DNA of 64,000 nucleotides from assembly GCA_015272395.1 (NCBI GenBank), contig JACYLQ010000036.1, forward strand, positions 62,001 through 126,000, in the 5' to 3' direction. Each line of letters starts with the position of its first letter. The stretch's first letter is position 1. Made by a program: the position numbers and the translations under genes. Origin of the DNA: Calothrix sp. C42_A2020_038. GTDB taxonomy: Bacteria > Cyanobacteriota > Cyanobacteriia > Cyanobacteriales > Nostocaceae. This document shows, in pieces, positions 44,614 through 53,938 of this stretch. The notes below the pieces were generated by a model, which ran no database searches, had not been told where the DNA came from, and saw only the letters and a program-made list of their open reading frames with translations.

Positions 44614-45351
44614 GTGGGAAAAAACCAACAACATCTTAATCATCCACTAAAGAGGATAACGAATCAAGACCTCATGGACCGAAGTGCGACAAGTGCCACT
44701 GCTATGAAAGAACCCAGCATGAAAGAACACAAAAGACTTCTACTTATCGATGATGACCCCAACCTCATTTTGCTGGTAAAGGATTACTTAGAATTTCGGG
44801 GATATGAAGTCATCACAGCCGAAAATGGTCGCGAAGCTCTGGAAATTTTAGAGCAGGATATTCCAGACATGATTATTTGTGACGTGATGATGCCGGAAAT
44901 GGACGGATACACCTTTGTTGAACAAGTCCGGCAAACCGAACGTACTAGTTGGATTCCCGTATTATTCCTATCTGCCAAAGGGCAAAGTGCCGACCGCGTG
45001 AAAGGACTAAACAAAGGCGCCGACGTATATATGGTCAAACCCTTTGAACCAGAAGAGCTTGTAGCGCAAGTAGAATCTTCGCTGAAGCAAACGATTCGCT
45101 GGAAAGAACATCAAGCGAAAGGAGGAGAAAACGGCTCTCGTATTCAAGTTCCCTTCGACGTACAATTAACTCCCACCGAACTCAAGGTTGTCCAATTTGT
45201 TGCGCGAGGCTTGGCGAACCGAGAAATCGCTGAAGAACTAAACGTTAGTCAACGAACTGTCGAAAGCCATGTTTCCAACATGTTAGGTAAAACAAATCTC
45301 CACAACCGCACAGAATTAGCGCGGTGGGCGATCGAAAACCAAATGGCATAG
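44614..45351 (+). CDS. NarL/LuxR-type response regulator, Rre1/Ycf29-like
   Basis: This 245-residue regulator has a receiver domain (about 35-150): LLIDDDPN acidic pocket, phospho-acceptor Asp in IICDVMMPEMDG, and Lys in VYMVKPF. A LuxR-type helix-turn-helix (about 180-245) follows: LTPTELKVVQFVARGLANREIAEELNVSQRTVESHV. The receiver sequence strongly resembles cyanobacterial Rre1, the homolog of plastid Ycf29, which in Synechocystis acts with Hik2 or Hik34 in stress control including groESL. The placement near groESL fits but does not prove it. The frame begins at a GTG, with an AGGAGG 17 bases before; internal ATGs (e.g. 44677) are also possible. Confidence 0.85.
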   Translation: MGKNQQHLNHPLKRITNQDLMDRSATSATAMKEPSMKEHKRLLLIDDDPNLILLVKDYLEFRGYEVITAENGREALEILEQDIPDMIICDVMMPEMDGYTFVEQVRQTERTSWIPVLFLSAKGQSADRVKGLNKGADVYMVKPFEPEELVAQVESSLKQTIRWKEHQAKGGENGSRIQVPFDVQLTPTELKVVQFVARGLANREIAEELNVSQRTVESHVSNMLGKTNLHNRTELARWAIENQMA

Positions 45352-45817
45352 CCCCTGATTGCCTTAAGTTGGTTTTGACCAGTTAATTGAAGTGATTTAA
45401 AGTTTATGCAAGCTATATGTGTTTTTAATCACAATCAGCTTACACATGTAGCAAACTCGTTGATTAAGGTTTGAGCAGCTTAAAGGCGAGAGCATAAGAT
45501 GTTTAAATCCTTATAACTGGTACATTCCATTCACTCTGAATGGAAGCATTATTTTTGCTTCCCATACTTAACTCGTCAACACCCTGTGTATTCATCATTG
45601 TCTAGATGATGAGTACTTAGTTTCAACCCGGTTGCCGTCAATTGAGTTTTATTAGCGACGCTGGCTTCATTTATAAATAGTGAAGCCAGCTTTTTCTTTT
45701 AGTTTGTCATTGTCAAAATTGATTAGTTGTATTGTATCGATTGAGTGCAAAAATGTAAATCCGTGCTACAGCAATAATGTTACCAGTAATACTGTTTTTC
45801 TACGTATGTAAAATTAA
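45352..45817. other. Gap holding an orphan terminator and a possible small RNA
   Basis: No gene is evident. TTCCATTCA-ctc-TGAATGGAA (45525-45545) and the strong terminator at 45660-45690 lie 170-340 bases after the response regulator. This may mean a long 3' untranslated region or a small RNA ending at 45690. Confidence 0.4.
45660..45690 (+). terminator. Rho-independent terminator not tied to an obvious gene
   Basis: GCTGGCTTCA and TGAAGCCAGC form a 10-base perfect stem with an 11-base loop, followed by TTTTTCTTTT. It is a textbook intrinsic terminator for a plus-strand transcript, yet the nearest gene ended at 45351. Confidence 0.75.
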
Positions 45818-46030
45818 CAGAAAGTATTTTGCACCTACTTAATTCTTAATTTCTATATAACTGGTTATGAATCTTTACTCAAACTAAATCAAGTTTGTGG
45901 TAAACAACCAGATATCGTAGCATCTGTACTACATTGCTTGACTGACTGTGGCAAAGTGCCTGAAGCACTGAGATTAGCATATTTGATTGCAGCAGCAGTT
46001 ATTAAAGGTGAAAGTGGAAGTTCAGCATAA
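45818..46030 (+). pseudogene. Possible 3' remnant without a start codon
   Basis: Seventy codons stay open before the stop at 46028-46030, with a protein-like stretch LKLNQVCGKQPDIVASVLHC then LTDCGKVPEALRLAYLIAAA. There is no ATG, GTG or TTG start at the front, so it may be a truncated gene. I do not recognise the family. Confidence 0.3.
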
Positions 46031-46092
46031 AAATAGAATAATAATAATTCGTAAGCAAATTCGTAAAATTCTCTTACTAGTGGGGTAAAACC

Positions 46093-46980
46093 ATGCTTCA
46101 GTTTCAACCACCAGGTTTTGGGCAAAAAGTGATTCAAACATCGCTGGGGAAGATGGTTTACTATACTCAAACAAGCGCTCCTTGGCTAGTTAGCGACAGT
46201 CAAAATCCCTCACTTGTTTTCTTACATAATTTTGGTGGTGGTGCTTCTGCGTATGAGTGGTCAAAAGTTTATCCAGCATTTGCCGCAACGCATCATATTT
46301 TGGCGCCTGATTTAATTGGGTGGGGTGACTCAGCGCATCCAGTTCGCGACTATAGTATTAATGATTATCTGACTACAATTAGAGACTTTATTTGCTCTTG
46401 TTGCAACTTCCCCGTAACGGTTATTGCGTCTTCACTAACTGCGGGTTTTGTAATTCGACTTGCCATTGCTCAACCTAACTTATTCAAGCAATTACTTCTC
46501 ATTTGTCCTTCGGGTTTTAATGATTTTGGTGAAGGTGCTGGCAGAAGACTTCCACTTGGACTGATTAATTTACCGCTATTAGAAGATTTTATTTACGTAC
46601 TTGGTGCCGAAAATGAACTCGCAGTTCGTAACTTTTTACAAAGCTTCCTCTTTACAAAACCTCAACTTGTCACACCAGAAATGGTACAGGCATATTTATA
46701 TAGCGCACAACAACCAAATGCGAAATTTTCTGCCTTAGCATTTTTACGTGGTGACTTGTATTTCGATTTAAGTTTATATATTCAGCAATTAACGATTCCC
46801 ACAGTCATACTTTGGGGAGAACAAGCACAATTTACCCCTATCCGTCTTGGACAAAGATTAGCATCACTCTCCCCAAATGCAATTCACGATTTTTATGCCA
46901 TACCAAATACCGGAATACTGCCTCATCTGGAGGCGCCTGAAGTAGTAATTGGAATATTACAGCAATACTGTTCAGGTTAG
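46093..46980 (+). CDS. Alpha/beta-hydrolase with atypical nucleophile motif
   Basis: The 295-residue protein has an alpha/beta-hydrolase fold: oxyanion region VFLHNFGGGASAYEW (about 40), LAPDLIGWGDS (about 72) and a nucleophile elbow near 117 reading VIASSLTAGFV instead of the usual GxSxG. A likely catalytic His follows in GILPHLEAPE (near 277). The acid position TVILWGEQAQFTP has Glu/Gln where Asp is normal. Proteins of this type in cyanobacteria are annotated as hydrolases without known substrate. The stop codon overlaps the palindrome 46980-47010. Confidence 0.8.
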   Translation: MLQFQPPGFGQKVIQTSLGKMVYYTQTSAPWLVSDSQNPSLVFLHNFGGGASAYEWSKVYPAFAATHHILAPDLIGWGDSAHPVRDYSINDYLTTIRDFICSCCNFPVTVIASSLTAGFVIRLAIAQPNLFKQLLLICPSGFNDFGEGAGRRLPLGLINLPLLEDFIYVLGAENELAVRNFLQSFLFTKPQLVTPEMVQAYLYSAQQPNAKFSALAFLRGDLYFDLSLYIQQLTIPTVILWGEQAQFTPIRLGQRLASLSPNAIHDFYAIPNTGILPHLEAPEVVIGILQQYCSG

Positions 46981-47010
46981 ATTCCCGACTTTTTTGAAAA
47001 GTCGGGAATC
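46980..47010. terminator. Palindrome GATTCCCGACTTTT/AAAAGTCGGGAATC, copy 3
   Basis: A 14-base perfect stem with a 3-base loop begins at the last base of the hydrolase stop codon and ends 21 bases before the glgB stop, between two convergent genes. It probably terminates both. It is the best-preserved member of the ATTCCCGACTT family. Confidence 0.75.
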
Positions 47011-47031
47011 TAATAATAGAGTCTTAACTAT

Positions 47032-49332
47032 TTAGACTTCCTGATTCATAAATTCCGCTGTCTTGTTTTTATCCAGCTTTAGCAGCAATACACCCAACGG
47101 TGGTAAGCACAAGTCAAGTGAATACTCACGATTGTGCATTGACCAATTATCAGTCCACTTACCTCCTAAGTTACCCATATTACTACCACCATACTTACGG
47201 GCATCACTGTTGAATAACTCAGTATAGAAACCGGGTTCAGGAACACCAATACGGTAGTGCGAATGCGGTTGAGGTGTAAAGTTACACACGACAACAATGA
47301 AATCACTCGTCTCTTTGTCGCGACGAATAAACGAAGCAACACTATGACGGTTATCACTACAATCGATCCACTCAAACCCCTCTTGAGCAAAATCTTGTGA
47401 ATAAAGCGCAGGTTCACTGCGATAAAGATGATTCAAGTCACAGAAAAACTGCTTTAACTGCTGATGTGGTTCATACTGTAACAGGTGCCATTCCAAATCA
47501 CCCCAGACATTCCACTCACTCCACTGCCCAAACTCCATGCTCATAAACATGGTTTTTTTACCAGGATGAGCAAACATGTACGAGAACAAACAGCGCACGT
47601 TCGCAAACTTTTGCCATCTATCACCAGGCATTTTGCCAATGATATTGCTCTTACCATGCACTACTTCATCGTGAGATAGCGCTAACATGAAGTTTTCGCT
47701 GTGATTGTACCAAATACTAAAAGTAATGTTGTTTTGGTGGAACTGGCGAAACCAAGGATCCATGCTGAAATAATCGAGCATGTCGTGCATCCAACCCATA
47801 TTCCATTTTAAGTTAAAGCCAAGTCCACCAACGTAGGTAGGCCAAGACACCATTGGCCAAGATGTTGACTCTTCTGCGATGGAAAGCACACCTGGGAAAT
47901 AGCTAAATACTAAATGATTAACTTGACGTAAAAAATCAGCAGCTTCAATATTTTCTCTGCCACCATACTGATTAGCTACCCATTCACCTTCTTTACGGCA
48001 ATAGTCAAGATAAAGCATTGATGCCACAGCATCTACACGAATTCCATCGATGTGGTACTTATCAAACCAAAACAGAGCATTCGCTACCAAAAAGTTACGA
48101 ACTTCATTACGTGAATAGTTAAATACTAGTGTTCCCCATTCCTTATGCTCTCCTTTACGAGGGTCAGCATGTTCGTAAAGATGTGTACCGTCAAAAAATG
48201 CTAAACCGTGTCCATCTTTGGGAAAATGTCCAGGTACCCAGTCTACAATCACACCAATATCATTTTGGTGACATTGGTCGATGAAGTACATTAAGTCATC
48301 AGGAGTCCCATATCGCGATGTAGGTGCGTAATATCCAGTTACTTGATATCCCCACGAACCATCAAACGGATGCTCGGCAATGGGTAATAGTTCAATATGG
48401 GTATATCCCAAATCTTTAACATAAGGGATTAAACGTTCGGCAAGTTCACGGTAAGTCAGAAAGCGCGCTCCAGGGTTAAGTTCGGAAACAGGAACAACAG
48501 TTCCATTGGTTCCATCGGCGTTTTTTGGAATATCCGCACTAGCAGCGTGCAACCATGAACCTAAATGAAGTTCGTACACCGATATTGGTTGGTTAAGAGG
48601 TTCTGTATGGCGCCGTTTTTCCATCCAGTTTTCATCGTGCCATTGATAAGAGTTAATGTCAGTGACAATAGAAGCTGTTTTGGGACGTGGTTCTTGTTGA
48701 AAGCCATATGGGTCTGTTTTTTCGTAAATATGCCCATGAATATTTTTTATTTCATATTTATAATGACAACCCACCTGAAGTTCAGGTATGAATAACTCCC
48801 ATACACCTGTAACACCCTTACGCATTTGGTGTTTACGTCCATCCCAGTTATTGAAATCACCAAGTACCGAGACATTACGCGCGTTTGGCGCCCAGACAGC
48901 AAAATAAACTCCCTTAACACCATCAACGTCGGTAGGATGCGCTCCTAGTTTTTCATAAATTCGATGATGATTTCCTTCTGAGAAAAGATGTAAATCAAAA
49001 TCGGTAAGACGAGGAGAGCGAAAAGCATAAGGGTCGTAGGTAACACGCTCGTGTTCACCCTCCTTAATGCGTAACTGGTAATTTGTTAGTTCTTTGGTTT
49101 CAATCCGACATTCAAAAAAATGAGGGTCATGCACGCTTTCCATTAGATACTCTTTTCGCTCTTCAGGAAGAACTACCCATGCTGCGTTGGCATTTGGTAA
49201 GTAGGCTCGCACAGCCCATACATTTGTGCCATTTTGTTCGATCAGGTGAGAACCAAGAACTTCAAATGGGTCATGATGTTGATTCCAGATAATACGGTTA
49301 ACCTGTTCAGGGGCGATGGTGGTCATAGACAT
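47032..49332 (-). CDS. glgB: 1,4-alpha-glucan branching enzyme
   Basis: GlgB introduces alpha-1,6 branches in glycogen. The long frame reaches 49416, but the conserved start is the Met at 49332 ([20 protein letters not shown]), which gives 766 residues. An N-terminal CBM48 domain (about 100-200), GH13 catalytic barrel and C-terminal beta-domain are in order. Catalytic residues lie in [15 protein letters not shown] (nucleophile Asp), [11 protein letters not shown] (acid/base Glu) and [12 protein letters not shown] (third Asp). Two other conserved regions are [10 protein letters not shown] and [15 protein letters not shown]. The family assignment is certain. It converges with the hydrolase gene. 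Confidence 0.97.
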   Translation of the reverse strand: MSMTTIAPEQVNRIIWNQHHDPFEVLGSHLIEQNGTNVWAVRAYLPNANAAWVVLPEERKEYLMESVHDPHFFECRIETKELTNYQLRIKEGEHERVTYDPYAFRSPRLTDFDLHLFSEGNHHRIYEKLGAHPTDVDGVKGVYFAVWAPNARNVSVLGDFNNWDGRKHQMRKGVTGVWELFIPELQVGCHYKYEIKNIHGHIYEKTDPYGFQQEPRPKTASIVTDINSYQWHDENWMEKRRHTEPLNQPISVYELHLGSWLHAASADIPKNADGTNGTVVPVSELNPGARFLTYRELAERLIPYVKDLGYTHIELLPIAEHPFDGSWGYQVTGYYAPTSRYGTPDDLMYFIDQCHQNDIGVIVDWVPGHFPKDGHGLAFFDGTHLYEHADPRKGEHKEWGTLVFNYSRNEVRNFLVANALFWFDKYHIDGIRVDAVASMLYLDYCRKEGEWVANQYGGRENIEAADFLRQVNHLVFSYFPGVLSIAEESTSWPMVSWPTYVGGLGFNLKWNMGWMHDMLDYFSMDPWFRQFHQNNITFSIWYNHSENFMLALSHDEVVHGKSNIIGKMPGDRWQKFANVRCLFSYMFAHPGKKTMFMSMEFGQWSEWNVWGDLEWHLLQYEPHQQLKQFFCDLNHLYRSEPALYSQDFAQEGFEWIDCSDNRHSVASFIRRDKETSDFIVVVCNFTPQPHSHYRIGVPEPGFYTELFNSDARKYGGSNMGNLGGKWTDNWSMHNREYSLDLCLPPLGVLLLKLDKNKTAEFMNQEV

Positions 49333-49590
49333 GGAGCTACCTACGTAAGCTAAATTGACTAAGTAAATTTGATTTTTGTTATTTTCTATATATATATTCT
49401 TTACATTTATTTTCAAATTTGTCGCCCTACCAGATAGAAATTAGGTTTAGGGAATAGAAGTTAGGAGAAAGGGCAATCTAATCTGTACATATAATGGTTC
49501 ATGTTTACTAAATAATCCCTATTTCCTAACTCCTGTACAAGCGTGATTAAATAGCTTTACCATGACTAGAAATACAAGCTTGGCATCTTT

Positions 49591-49917
49591 CTAAAAATTC
49601 AAAAATGGAAAAACTGACCTCAACGCACTTCGCAAGCGCAGCAGAAAAATATTTTCGCGAATTTTGACATCAAGTGTGGGAGGTGGGACAACTCTCAGTT
49701 GTGACTGTAATTCTGCGTACTCAGCTGCTGTGAGCGGTCTTCCATCTATTGGTGAACGCGCGGCTGTAATGATTTCCATGCGTAGAATTTCTTCGGGAAT
49801 ATCATCTGAGGGTGGCAGTGATAAAGCAGGTATTAAGCTACTGACTACAACAGTTAAAACACTAGTAATTGCAACAAGGGCTATAAATGAAAATATTTTT
49901 TTGAATTTTACATCCAT
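49591..49917 (-). CDS. Small exported hypothetical protein
   Basis: The 108-residue protein has an N-terminal hydrophobic signal/anchor (about 9-33) and a conserved-looking segment PIDGRPLTAAEYAELQSQLR (about 56-75) followed by VPPPTLDVKIRENIFLLRLR. This pattern recurs in cyanobacterial small secreted proteins, but I know no function. It is convergent with nothing and lies alone between glgB and a long gap. Confidence 0.72.
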   Translation of the reverse strand: MDVKFKKIFSFIALVAITSVLTVVVSSLIPALSLPPSDDIPEEILRMEIITAARSPIDGRPLTAAEYAELQSQLRVVPPPTLDVKIRENIFLLRLRSALRSVFPFLNF

Positions 49918-50515
49918 ATTCTTGGTCTTACTTTAAGAAGCAAAATAATTATTAATCTATTAATCATTGATTCCATACCAACATCCAATTCTCCACATAG
50001 AAATAAAGACCTGCCAAAGACAAGTATCTTTGTCAGGTCAATATTTTGTTTAAACCAGACTGTAGAAAATGCTTCAATGCAATACAAGAAGTGAATTTCG
50101 TTTACATTTGAACATTCTCAAGATTATTTTTTTGACACTCCCAGGGCTTTTAGCCATCGGATTCTTGTTTTTCCAGTCCACTTACTATAATTAGTTACCC
50201 AATTATGCTAGAGGTGGGTCTGTCCACAAGCTTTTTGCTCGATTTCATAAGCCAGATCCGGTATGCCCTACCGTACTGTTGATCCAAAATATTAGTTTTC
50301 TGGTGTTTGATGTCTCTCGGCTCCAGGTTTTTTAAGTGGTTGAATACCCTGCCACTATAATCAAAATACCAAAAAAATCAAACTGTCTGTCCCATACCTA
50401 AAGGAAGGCATACGTCGCTTTGCGACTATCCCTCATGGGCTTTCTGCTCAAATAATTGTAACAAAATCAGGAGCATAACCACCAGTTTGATTCAAGCTAT
50501 CTCTAAAACAAATAC
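49918..50515. other. Gap with one hairpin
   Basis: I find no coding signal in 598 bases. GACCTGCCAAAGA and TCTTTGTCAGGTC (50008-50039) form a 13-base stem with one mismatch, probably a terminator or repeat. The remaining sequence shows no obvious repeat. Confidence 0.4.
50008..50039. terminator. Hairpin GACCTGcCAAAGA / TCTTTGtCAGGTC
   Basis: A 13-base stem with one mismatch and a 6-base loop. A transcript for it to terminate is not clear: the genes on either side run on the minus strand and start or end at a distance. Confidence 0.4.
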
Positions 50516-50737
50516 TTACTTTGTAGGCGTAGGAGTTGGGGTACCAGCGGGTGTGGTCGCAGTCCCAGCAGGGGTGGTCGCAGTCCCAGCAGGGGGGGTC
50601 GCAGTCCCAGCGTCAGTTGGTTCCGCTGTTGCACCTGGAGTTGCAGTTCCACCTCCACCATCTCCACCGCCTTCACAGGCGCCGAGAACTGTAGCCAAAC
50701 CTAAAATAAGAGCAATACCAAGGATTCTAATCTTCAT
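50516..50737 (-). CDS. Small low-complexity lipoprotein
   Basis: From the ATG at 50737 (GAGGAG about six bases upstream decides this start) the product has 73 residues. A lipoprotein signal MKIRILGIALILGLATVLGA is followed by the lipobox Cys21. The mature part is Gly-rich, then made of Ala/Thr/Pro repeats (PAGTATT three times and a PTPTPTK end). The repeats come from three 21-base tandem DNA units (near 50545-50615). It is probably a small surface- or periplasm-exposed lipoprotein of unknown use. Confidence 0.75.
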   Translation of the reverse strand: MKIRILGIALILGLATVLGACEGGGDGGGGTATPGATAEPTDAGTATPPAGTATTPAGTATTPAGTPTPTPTK

Positions 50738-51134
50738 AACTCCTCTTTCACCAAATGCGGCATTTACAAATTTTAGCCTGTTGAATACCATACCGTATTT
50801 GTTGCTTTTTTTTAACCTTTCTTAGATAACACATTTAAATGTATTTTAGTGTGCCTATCCGATATTTTGGGTATCAAAAAGGTTTTACTATACTAGATAA
50901 TACACAATACTATATAATACCGCGTTGTTTTTAAATTAATTTGCACACAAACAGAGCATGGTTTAAGTTATTATACCGAAAAACATGCCAAAAAGTTCAA
51001 TTTGTTGTTAATGTCAAAACAATTAGGGTTGCTTGTATAACCAAAGAGTTGCCATACTTAAATGCGGCATCCTAAATACTGAAGAATATTTAGCCGAGCC
51101 GAAAATACTGTAATTGCAATCTTGAATCAAAATT
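50738..51134. other. AT-rich gap upstream of the ftsL-like gene
   Basis: No gene detected. It is AT-rich with no long inverted repeats and should contain promoters for the lipoprotein (minus) and the division genes (plus). Confidence 0.4.
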
Positions 51135-51839
51135 ATGGCTGTTGCTCGCAAAAAAAACGTTGATAGTTCTGCAACGGGCGGTTGGTTCCGACGCAGACGT
51201 TCTCAACGTCGTGATTCAAAGTTATCTATATCTCATAATAGTACTAATGTTCAATCAATTCAACATGGAGACTTACAGAAAGAAAAAATAACGGGTGTGT
51301 CTCGTAAAATGGCAAAGAATCAGACATCTCAAAATACGGGCATGTCCAACACTTCGATGCCAAAGAAAACAAAACAGCATTCCCGTCAAGCAAATAGAGA
51401 AAGCTTTGTTCCGCGCTCATCATTAGGGCTAAAAGCAGATAATGAAATTCCCGTAATGTCCTCGGTTGCGGAAACTATGCCCTTGTGGCTGTTGCGTTTA
51501 TGTCAATTGCAGCGTTATACTTCGGTTTTATCATTTTCACTTGTAGTCGCAACACTAGTTGCGTATGGTTTGACTGTTTACTCACAGCAATTGTGGAGTC
51601 AGTCATACCGGAAGTTGCAAGATTTAAAACGTAACGAACGACAACTAACAATCAACAATAATGCTCTCAAGAGTAAAATAGCTGCCGAAGCAGAAAAGCC
51701 TGAAGTCGGTTTGGTATCTCCAAGTCCTACAAGTCAAATCTTTCTGCAAAAAGCACCTGATGATTCAAAACTTGAAACACCATCTACACTTGTAGATACA
51801 CCATCAACAACGCAAAATTCTATACCGACAGGTTATTAA
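51135..51839 (+). CDS. FtsL-like bitopic membrane protein upstream of ftsI
   Basis: This 234-residue protein has a long basic, disordered cytoplasmic N-terminus (about 1-115), one membrane helix (about 131-152, VLSFSLVVATLVAYGLTVYS), and a short coiled-coil helix (about 155-190, LWSQSYRKLQDLKRNERQLT), then a Pro/Ser/Thr-rich tail. Topology, coiled coil and position directly before ftsI match FtsL, which binds FtsB and FtsQ in the divisome. Sequence similarity in this family is always low, so this is an argument from shape and location. The gap to ftsI is 214 bases. Confidence 0.7.
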   Translation: MAVARKKNVDSSATGGWFRRRRSQRRDSKLSISHNSTNVQSIQHGDLQKEKITGVSRKMAKNQTSQNTGMSNTSMPKKTKQHSRQANRESFVPRSSLGLKADNEIPVMSSVAETMPLWLLRLCQLQRYTSVLSFSLVVATLVAYGLTVYSQQLWSQSYRKLQDLKRNERQLTINNNALKSKIAAEAEKPEVGLVSPSPTSQIFLQKAPDDSKLETPSTLVDTPSTTQNSIPTGY

Positions 51840-52053
51840 CTGTTGAAGTCTTAAGAACTTTCGGTAATGCTGAGTGCTGAGTCTTGATTGTGAACAAAAG
51901 TTTATTTGCCTCTACCATCAACAACTGCTTTTTAAATTTTTAAATAATTATGACTCAGCAACGCCAGGTAAGTTACTGTCTGAGTAACTACGGCATTGAC
52001 TCCTCATCATTCATAACTCATAACTCAGCACTCTTAACTCTCTTTGGCTTTCT

Positions 52054-53871
52054 ATGCAAAAGTTTCCACCAAATAAAATCAAATTCCGTAACCTTCCTCA
52101 AGCAAATTTCAAAAATCGGCAACAAAAAAAATCAAAAGAAAATGATACTTTTGTGGCGCCACCACAACAAGTAGGGAATTTAAAACTACGTTTATTTGTG
52201 GTTTGGGGAGTATTAATTGCAGCAGGAATTGGTTTAGGTATTAATCTGTATAATCTACAAATAGTTCGCGGTCCAAACTTGACGAAAAAAGCGCGAAGTC
52301 AGCAGATGGTAAACTTGCGGCCATACATGCCTCGGCGACAAGTAACAGACCGCAATAAAAATGTGTTGGCCATTGACCGTCAAGTTTATACTTTATTTGC
52401 TCATCCCAAATTATTCAACCAACCGCGTCATAAAGTAGCCGAAGAACTAGCAAAAATATTAGACCAAGATGCTAGCAAGCTAGAAACTCGGTTTGCTTCT
52501 CAAGGTACTGGTATTGTTTTGCATTCTGCCTTAGCAGAGGGACTTGCAGACCAGGTGGTCGCATTGCGTTTCAATGGTATTGAGCTAAGGCAAAGATACG
52601 TCCGGTATTATCCAACACAGGATTTAACATCTGAGGTAGTGGGGTATGTCAATCTTGACCGTCGTGGGCAAGCCGGAGTTGAGTACAGTCAAGAGAAACT
52701 TTTGGAACGTTCAGTACAAAAAGTTAGCTTGAGTCGTGCAGGAAACGGCGCCCTAATGCCTAATTATGCACCTGAAGGGTTCCCAAATTTTGATGACATG
52801 AGTATGGAACTGACTATCGATACTCGTTTACAGCGCGCGGCTCGTTTTGCATTAAAAAATCAAATGAAGCGTTACAATGCCAAGCGTGGTGCAGTAATAG
52901 TAATGGATGCCTATGATGGTTCGTTGCTAGCAATGGTAACGCAACCAACTTATAACCCGAACGAATATTCCAAAGCGGATATTGCACTCTTCAGAAATTG
53001 GGCAGTTGCTGACTTATACGAACCTGGTTCAACATTCAAACCACTGAATGTAGCTATTGGTCTTGAGGCGGGAATTATTAAACCTGATGATACTTTTAGA
53101 GATTCGGGTACAATTCAAGTCGGCGACCGTAGAATTAAAAACTCAGAAGATAAACGCTATGGACGTATTAACATTACCCAAATTCTCAAATATTCCAGCA
53201 ATATTGGGATGGTGCAGATTATTCAGCGTATGCGCCCTAGTGTTTATTATGGGTGGTTAGAGAAATTAGGTTTGGGACAAGGTATGGAAACAGATTTACC
53301 TTTCTCGGTTGCTAGCCAACTTAAAAATCAACAAGAATTTATTTCTACACCAATCGAACCTGCAACGACCTCCTTCGGTCAAGGCTTTTCACTCACACCA
53401 TTACAATTGGTACAGATGACCGGGGCTTTAGCTAATGGTGGTAAATTGGTTACACCTCATGTCGTCAAGGGATTATTCGACAGTAACGGTCAGATGCACT
53501 ACACTCCTGCACGTCCAGAACCTCGGCAAATTTTTTCGCCATTAACAACCCAAAAAGTAGTAGAAATGATGGAAACCGTAGTTTCTACAAAAGGTACTGG
53601 TAAAGAGGCGCAAATTAGTGGTTATCGCATAGCTGGAAAAACAGGTACTGCTCAAAAAGCCAGTAGTACTGGTGGCTATATTAGTGGCGCCAGAATTACG
53701 AGTTTCATAGGCATACTACCAGTTGAATCACCTCGCTACGTCGTACTCGCAATAGTCGATGAACCAAAAGGTGAAAACGCATACGGAGGTACTGTTGCGG
53801 CACCAATAGCCAGGGAAGTAATGGAAGCATTGATCACCACCGAACAAATTCCACCTAGTCGGGCAAGATAA
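52054..53871 (+). CDS. ftsI: Septal peptidoglycan transpeptidase (PBP, FtsI/Pbp2 type)
   Basis: The 605-residue class B penicillin-binding protein has a basic N-terminus, a membrane helix (about 50-68), a dimerisation domain, and a transpeptidase domain (about 260-590). The serine active site shows GSTFKP, SSN is in YSSNIG, and KTGT in AGKTGTAQK. It cross-links septal peptidoglycan with its FtsW partner during division. The preceding gene is probably FtsL. The ATG at 52054 sits within a heptamer-repeat stretch that lacks a clear ribosome binding site. Confidence 0.95.
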   Translation: MQKFPPNKIKFRNLPQANFKNRQQKKSKENDTFVAPPQQVGNLKLRLFVVWGVLIAAGIGLGINLYNLQIVRGPNLTKKARSQQMVNLRPYMPRRQVTDRNKNVLAIDRQVYTLFAHPKLFNQPRHKVAEELAKILDQDASKLETRFASQGTGIVLHSALAEGLADQVVALRFNGIELRQRYVRYYPTQDLTSEVVGYVNLDRRGQAGVEYSQEKLLERSVQKVSLSRAGNGALMPNYAPEGFPNFDDMSMELTIDTRLQRAARFALKNQMKRYNAKRGAVIVMDAYDGSLLAMVTQPTYNPNEYSKADIALFRNWAVADLYEPGSTFKPLNVAIGLEAGIIKPDDTFRDSGTIQVGDRRIKNSEDKRYGRINITQILKYSSNIGMVQIIQRMRPSVYYGWLEKLGLGQGMETDLPFSVASQLKNQQEFISTPIEPATTSFGQGFSLTPLQLVQMTGALANGGKLVTPHVVKGLFDSNGQMHYTPARPEPRQIFSPLTTQKVVEMMETVVSTKGTGKEAQISGYRIAGKTGTAQKASSTGGYISGARITSFIGILPVESPRYVVLAIVDEPKGENAYGGTVAAPIAREVMEALITTEQIPPSRAR

Positions 53872-53876
53872 AAGAG

Positions 53877-53933
53877 TTATGAGTTATGAATTGAAACTCC
53901 TAACTTCTCACTCATAACTCCTAACTTTGATTA
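53877..53933. repeat. Heptamer repeat GAGTTAT / ATAACTC tract
   Basis: GAGTTATGAGTTATGA and, 15 bases on, ACTCCTAACTTCTCACTCAT then AACTCCTAACTT form heptamer-based direct and inverted repeats between the convergent ftsI and rhomboid genes. It resembles the tract at 24710-24774. Confidence 0.7.
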
Positions 53934-53938
53934 ACTTG

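Noticed and set aside
45889-46170. 93-codon minus-strand ORF over the hydrolase start
   Set aside because: It is antisense to the hydrolase gene start and to the plus-strand remnant at 45818-46030; no protein features support it.
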